In this document: positions 7,091 to 9,907 of the stretch, one piece after another
Layout: the number at the start of each line of letters is the position of its first letter
Numbering within the stretch: the stretch's first letter is position 1
Assembly (NCBI GenBank): GCA_023230175.1
Contig: JALNXV010000107.1
Location: 1 to 9,907 of the forward strand
Source of the DNA: Candidatus Cloacimonadota bacterium
Lineage (GTDB): Bacteria > Cloacimonadota > Cloacimonadia > Cloacimonadales > WRIO01
Direction: 5' to 3'
Length of the DNA stretch: 9,907 bases
Notes under the pieces: model-generated
The model's input: only the letters and a program-made list of their open reading frames with translations
Databases searched by the model: none
Told to the model about the DNA's origin: nothing
Program-made: the position numbers and the translations under genes

Positions 7091-7375
7091 TTATTCGCCG
7101 GTTACGATAGTTTCGTAAGAAATAAGAAGATTTAAAATAGTAGATGTTTTTACATCAACTGTGGAAATTTTTGTAATCCCACCATTTTGTGCTGCTTTTT
7201 GGATACTAGCATCTTGATTAAAGAATAAAAATCCAAGATAACCTGTAGCTGTAGCTGTTCCTACTTTTTTACCAACCGGATTTCCTGTAGCATTTACAGG
7301 AAGAGTTAATGCACAACCAGCCATAATAGCTGTAGCAGCAAGTGCTGTAACAATAGTTTTTGCTTTTTTAAACAT
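7091..7375 (-). CDS. TRL-like family lipoprotein
   Basis: This 94-residue protein has a lipoprotein signal peptide (MFKKAKTIVTALAATAIMAGC, lipidated Cys21). It carries the signature of the TRL-like family (PF13146): PVNAT after the lipid anchor, a Gly-rich GKKVGTATATGYLGFLFF segment, DASIQKAAQNGGITKI (55-70), and an ending close to TIVTGE. Members are small lipoproteins of unknown function, first noted near tRNA genes; here the only tRNA is over 2 kb away. The ATG at 7375 is chosen because AAGGAG (7387-7382) lies six bases upstream. An in-frame ATG at 7390 would overlap that site. The gene has its own promoter about 170 bases upstream, a long leader and its own terminator, so it is probably a strongly expressed single-gene unit. 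Confidence 0.87.
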   Translation of the reverse strand: MFKKAKTIVTALAATAIMAGCALTLPVNATGNPVGKKVGTATATGYLGFLFFNQDASIQKAAQNGGITKISTVDVKTSTILNLLISYETIVTGE

Positions 7376-7543
7376 AACGTACTCCTTCATTTTTTTCCGA
7401 CAAACCAGTCATCGGTACACCACCTAAATTAATAGGATTTTTGTGATTTCTATCACTTTGAAAATTAATTAAGTTGGCAAATCAAAATTAATCTTCATAT
7501 ATATACTTTTCAAGACCAAAATCATTAATTTCAATTAGTTATT
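7376..7543 (-). promoter_or_regulatory. Long, possibly structured 5' leader of the TRL-family gene
   Basis: From the predicted promoter to the ATG are about 165 bases, against about 20-55 for other genes here. On the minus strand it contains GTGAT-AGAA-ATCAC (7456-7443), CCTA-TTAATT-TAGG (7436-7423) and a seven-pair stem within CCGATGACTGGTTTGTCGG (7415-7397). The Shine-Dalgarno sequence follows 10 bases later. TCCT at about 7437-7434 could pair either locally or with AGGA of the ribosome binding site. The segment TAGGTGGTGTACCGATG recalls the 3' end of c-di-GMP-I riboswitches, but the conserved core of that class is absent. A regulatory role is inference. Confidence 0.35.
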
Positions 7544-7549
7544 AATTTA

Positions 7550-7577
7550 ATAATATATAAGATATTTTTTTTGTCAA
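7550..7577 (-). promoter_or_regulatory. Sigma-70-like promoter of the TRL-family gene
   Basis: On the minus strand TTGACA (7577-7572) is followed after 16 bases by TATTAT (7555-7550). The same hexamers and spacing occur in front of the solute-binding protein gene, which strengthens both calls. Confidence 0.65.
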
Positions 7578-7828
7578 GTTTTTTTTACAAAATAATTGAA
7601 TTTTATTCAAATTTACAACCATATAATGATATAAGCATACAGGTAAAATTATTATCAAACAGAAAGTTACGAAAACCATAACACTGAAAACATTAAATGC
7701 TATAAAACCATCTATTAATAAAATAAGTTGTGCAAACAAAAATGCTCGCACAACATAAATCCTCAAAACCGATCCAAATGCTGACAAAATCATATCATCA
7801 AACAATTTAAAACAAAATTCTTAATTTT
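7578..7828. other. Spacer between solute-binding protein gene and TRL promoter
   Basis: This gap holds no convincing gene. A hydrophobic minus-strand reading frame (7542-7805) has only a TTG start, no ribosome binding site, and contains both a repeat copy and the TRL promoter. Just past the solute-binding protein stop there is a weak AT-only hairpin (AAAATT-AAG-AATTTT then GTTTT, minus strand). The stronger 11-pair hairpin at 7754-7727 is listed separately. Either could end the upstream transcript. Confidence 0.5.
7727..7754 (-). repeat. Dispersed hairpin repeat, copy B (best copy)
   Basis: Read on the minus strand, GTTGTGCGAGC and GTTTGCACAAC pair over 11 positions (two G-T pairs) around the loop ATTTTT, followed by TTATTTTATT. 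The plus-strand version has mismatches, so the minus-strand RNA is the structured one. It lies 75 bases after the stop of the solute-binding protein gene, a position fitting a terminator or a 3'-end stabilising hairpin. Confidence 0.65.
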
Positions 7829-8575
7829 TTAATTACCATATTTTTTTAATATTTCTTGAAATTTATCTTTATCTTGAGTCTTAAGCTTTTCTAAAGATTT
7901 TTGAAAAGCATTAATAATCTCATCTGAAGTAGTTTTACTGAATGCAATATAAAGAGGAGTTTCCTGTAAAACATTAACTGTCTCGTAACTTGCAGCATCT
8001 TCATCAATGGTTTTAAGCAACCAATAAGCAGTAATCTCACCATAAGCAATCATATCGACTCTATCCATTGCAAGTTTTTTAACATTAACTGTTGGATCTG
8101 CAATTGAATCTAATAGATTTCTATCTACTCCTTTGTTTAAGACTATTTCTTCGGCTATATCTTTATTTATGACACCAATTTTATAATCTTTAATATCTTT
8201 TACGTCATTAATCTTAATATTTTTGGATTTTTTTGCAATTAACACATGATTTGAAGACAAAACAGGTCCAACCCATTTAAATAGATCCTTTCTTTCTTCA
8301 GTAAATGAAGTAGCAAATAAGGCTGTATTTTCATTATTTAATGCCATATTATAACCTCTTGCCCATGGCAACACTTGAATATCTTGATAAGTTTGAGTAG
8401 AACCAATATCTTTTAAAACATAATCCATAACTTCGACAAATATTCCTTTTAATTGATTATCTTGTGTAAAATTAAAAGGTGGATACTCTTCAGTAACAAT
8501 ATCAAGTTTTGGCAATGCAAAACAAAAAACAGATAAACTTAATAATGCCAAAGTAAAAATTAGACGTGCTTTCAT
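7829..8575 (-). CDS. Periplasmic solute-binding protein, family 3 (orphan)
   Basis: The 248-residue product starts with a signal peptide (MKARLIFTLALLSLSVFCFA, probably cut after Ala20; no lipobox) and should be periplasmic. It has the layout of family 3 binding proteins of ABC importers (SBP_bac_3, PF00497): EEYPPFNF (29-36) at the first strand, LPWARGY (69-75), and SFTEERKDLFKW (90-101), where Arg95 aligns with the arginine that holds the ligand carboxylate. A second lobe follows from about residue 112 to 200. Where amino-acid binders usually have GxADAVxxD, this has DRVDMIAYGE (171-180), so the aspartate that binds the amino group is not obvious and the ligand may not be a standard amino acid. 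No permease or ATPase gene is adjacent. The ATG at 8575 is chosen because GGAGG lies five bases upstream. Confidence 0.88.
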   Translation of the reverse strand: MKARLIFTLALLSLSVFCFALPKLDIVTEEYPPFNFTQDNQLKGIFVEVMDYVLKDIGSTQTYQDIQVLPWARGYNMALNNENTALFATSFTEERKDLFKWVGPVLSSNHVLIAKKSKNIKINDVKDIKDYKIGVINKDIAEEIVLNKGVDRNLLDSIADPTVNVKKLAMDRVDMIAYGEITAYWLLKTIDEDAASYETVNVLQETPLYIAFSKTTSDEIINAFQKSLEKLKTQDKDKFQEILKKYGN

Positions 8576-8580
8576 TTTAA

Positions 8581-8585
8581 CCTCC
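8581..8585 (-). promoter_or_regulatory. Ribosome binding site that fixes the solute-binding protein start
   Basis: GGAGG (minus strand) lies five bases before the ATG at 8575. The in-frame TTG at 8587 overlaps this site and can be dismissed. Confidence 0.75.
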
Positions 8586-8603
8586 AATATTTTTTATTTA
8601 TTA

Positions 8604-8631
8604 ATAATAAGTTATTTTATTTAATTGTCAA
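8604..8631 (-). promoter_or_regulatory. Sigma-70-like promoter of the solute-binding protein gene
   Basis: On the minus strand TTGACA (8631-8626) is followed after 16 bases by TATTAT (8609-8604), giving a leader of only about 20 bases. Hexamers and spacing are identical to the TRL promoter. Confidence 0.7.
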
Positions 8632-9011
8632 GATTTTTTATTATTTTTTTCTAAAAAAGTTTAGATTCACAACCTTAAGATATGTCCATCTAATAATAAT
8701 TATTATTGTATTTATCATATATTGCTCTTCAAACTTCCTTAAGCTGTCTCAAAATATCAAAAAAGTTCTACGGACTTTCAACTTATAGTTTCATAACATA
8801 CTGAATGTGCGTCAATTAAGAATTTAAACCCAAACAGAGATGTTTCCACAACAATAGTTTTCTGAAAGCCTGTTCCAAAAAGCAAGAAACTTATTAATTA
8901 ATATCCTATAGTTAAGATGTTTTATGGTGCAAGCAAAGATGCTCGCTAAACTAAATTATTCAATAGTCTTTATAAATATTGGATTTAATTATCTCAAGTA
9001 AGAAAAATAAG
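8632..9011. other. Divergent spacer with degenerate repeats, no gene
   Basis: About 380 bases lie between the two outward-facing promoters with no frame that has a start, ribosome binding site and useful length. The stretch contains an AATAATAATTATTATT palindrome near 8693-8708 and copy C of the dispersed hairpin repeat. It also holds a minus-strand frame near 8847-8858 (Thr-Ile-Val-Val codons) that resembles the sequence next to copy A. The stops in every frame suggest decayed or non-coding sequence. Confidence 0.55.
8927..8946 (-). repeat. Dispersed hairpin repeat, copy C
   Basis: On the plus strand this reads GTGCAAGCAAAGATGCTCGC, 18 of 20 bases identical to copy B. On the minus strand GCGAGC pairs with GCTTGC around the loop ATCTTT. 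One G-T pair of copy B is a G-C pair here, so the change keeps the stem. Confidence 0.6.
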
Positions 9012-9039
9012 TTGACAGGAACTTTTTTAAAAATAAATT
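9012..9039 (+). promoter_or_regulatory. Sigma-70-like promoter of the terminal lipoprotein gene
   Basis: TTGACA (9012-9017) is followed after 16 bases by TAAATT (9034-9039), leaving a leader of about 40 bases before the ATG at 9086. The -35 is perfect and the -10 moderate. Confidence 0.5.
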
Positions 9040-9072
9040 TGCTTTAAATGAAAATAATGTGAATATTTAATT

Positions 9073-9077
9073 GGAGG
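9073..9077 (+). promoter_or_regulatory. Ribosome binding site that fixes the terminal lipoprotein start
   Basis: GGAGG lies eight bases before the ATG at 9086. The in-frame TTG at 9071 overlaps this site, and only the ATG start puts the signal peptide (MWKKILVIML) directly at the N-terminus. Confidence 0.75.
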
Positions 9078-9085
9078 ATATAGTT

Positions 9086-9874
9086 ATGTGGAAAAAAATT
9101 TTAGTTATAATGCTCGTAGTAATCGCCATAACAGCTTGTGGAAAGAAAGCTCCACAACAAGATGATGCCATTGTTAAAACAGAAGAAAGGTTCTTTCCTG
9201 TTCCTTCTTTTATTGATTTATTTGCAACATTAGATTACTTACAAAGAGCTGATTATGATAATGTTATCCCGGAAGAATATAATACAAAAATTAATGATGT
9301 TTACAATGCTTCTTTTTATCTCGGAACTTTAACAGCTGATGCTATTATCGCTACTAAAGCAAGAAATAAAACAAAATTAACCAGTATTGCTCATGCTATG
9401 ATTGATTATTCAAAAATGATTGGAATTAACGAAGAAGTTCTTAAATTAGCTGACGAGTTAATGCTTTTAATACAAGAAGACAAATGGGAAGATCTACAAG
9501 TTTCTTTAGATAAATATAAAAATGAAATTGAGAGATCTCTCTATGAAACTCATCAATTTGACCTTATGACTCTTGTGCAAGCAGGTGGCTGGACTGAAGG
9601 ACTATATTGTATGACTGAGTTTATAATTCAAAACTATCAAACTGATACTTCCAAATTACTCAATCAAAAAGGAATTGTTGATAATTTAGTACGTAACTTA
9701 AATCAAATGGAAAATAAAGAATTATACAATGAACCTTGGTTTAAAAGCTTAGTAACCGGTTATGATAAAATATTTTCAATCATAAAAGTTAAAAATAAAG
9801 AAACCTTTACTAATGAAGAAGTTGAAGATTTAAGAAGAATCTCTAAAGGCATCAAAAGCGGTTTTAATTTTTAA
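9086..9874 (+). CDS. Helical lipoprotein of unknown function
   Basis: This 262-residue protein opens with a lipoprotein signal peptide (MWKKILVIMLVVIAITAC, lipobox ITAC, lipidated Cys18). A short linker (GKKAPQQDDAIVKTEERFF) leads into an almost purely alpha-helical body. Readable segments include PSFIDLFATLDYLQRADYD, ASFYLGTLTADAIIATKARN, a Lys/Glu-rich pair of helices near residues 105-150, and a Gly-Gly turn (VQAGGWTEGLY). The C-terminus is again charged helix (NEEVEDLRRISKGIKS). The pattern suggests a helical-bundle or repeat scaffold on the periplasmic side of a membrane. I recognise no named family and no catalytic motif. It has its own promoter and is divergent from the solute-binding protein gene. 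No terminator is visible in the 33 bases left after its stop. Confidence 0.85.
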   Translation: MWKKILVIMLVVIAITACGKKAPQQDDAIVKTEERFFPVPSFIDLFATLDYLQRADYDNVIPEEYNTKINDVYNASFYLGTLTADAIIATKARNKTKLTSIAHAMIDYSKMIGINEEVLKLADELMLLIQEDKWEDLQVSLDKYKNEIERSLYETHQFDLMTLVQAGGWTEGLYCMTEFIIQNYQTDTSKLLNQKGIVDNLVRNLNQMENKELYNEPWFKSLVTGYDKIFSIIKVKNKETFTNEEVEDLRRISKGIKSGFNF

Positions 9875-9907
9875 TTAAACAGATTAATACAAAAAAAACC
9901 TGCATAC

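Noticed and set aside
7376..7480. c-di-GMP-I (GEMM) riboswitch before the TRL-family gene
   Set aside because: Only the 3' part (TAGGTGGTGTACCGATG) resembles the class. The conserved GACGCAAAGCC-type core and the tetraloop receptor helix are absent.
7542..7805. 87-codon minus-strand frame encoding a hydrophobic, two-helix-like product
   Set aside because: It starts with TTG, has no ribosome binding site, contains the repeat hairpin and overlaps the TRL promoter. T-rich DNA gives hydrophobic frames by chance.
5943..8946. CRISPR array from the repeated 20-base units
   Set aside because: Only three imperfect copies, spaced 1.2-1.8 kb apart with genes between them.
8632..9011. Pseudogene of a transposase in the divergent spacer
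   Set aside because: Frames contain frequent stops and no recognisable transposase motif or terminal inverted repeats; I can only call it decayed or non-coding sequence.

Overview
The window is an AT-rich (roughly 30% G+C by eye) stretch of a Gram-negative-type bacterial chromosome with short leader regions, clear GGAGG-type ribosome binding sites and TTGACA promoters. The large secreted protein at the left edge (signal peptide, two MAM-like / choice-of-anchor-J-like beta-sandwich domains, then a fibronectin type III domain with a large insertion) is of a style common in the Fibrobacteres-Chlorobi-Bacteroidetes superphylum. It recalls Candidatus Cloacimonadota most strongly. The lipoproteins and the solute-binding protein fit an amino-acid- or peptide-using anaerobe with an outer membrane, but the taxonomic call is inference from style, not a database match.

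Layout. Bases 1-2052 (minus) hold the N-terminal 684 codons of the secreted protein, which runs off the left edge. A 210-base divergent promoter region follows. Bases 2263-4770 (plus) encode a soluble hybrid sensor histidine kinase with three PAS-like regions. Then come a tRNA with anticodon CAU (probably the Ile2 species), an intrinsic terminator, and a type I methionine aminopeptidase (4983-5744). Between this gene and the next (convergent) genes lies an 18-bp perfect hairpin. Bases 5997-8575 carry four minus-strand genes for exported proteins. Read in transcription order they are an orphan family-3 solute-binding protein, a TRL-family lipoprotein with its own promoter, long leader and terminator, and two tightly packed lipoproteins of unknown function. 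A 510-base divergent spacer with degenerate repeats follows, and the window ends with a helical lipoprotein (9086-9874, plus).

How the genes relate. No classical operon pathway is present. Five of the seven protein genes encode exported products (one large surface or secreted protein, one periplasmic binding protein, four lipoproteins counted with the last gene gives six of eight). This is an envelope-centred neighbourhood with two housekeeping items (tRNA and methionine aminopeptidase) in the middle. The kinase has no response regulator beside it, and its own receiver and one ATP-binding box are degenerate, so its output partner must lie elsewhere.

The features most worth a second look are the structured leader of the TRL gene, a small hairpin repeat present three times in the same orientation, the 18-bp hairpin, an 11-bp inverted repeat that overlaps the tRNA 5' end, and the altered catalytic boxes of the kinase. 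I saw no CRISPR array, intact insertion sequence, defence system or phage gene.
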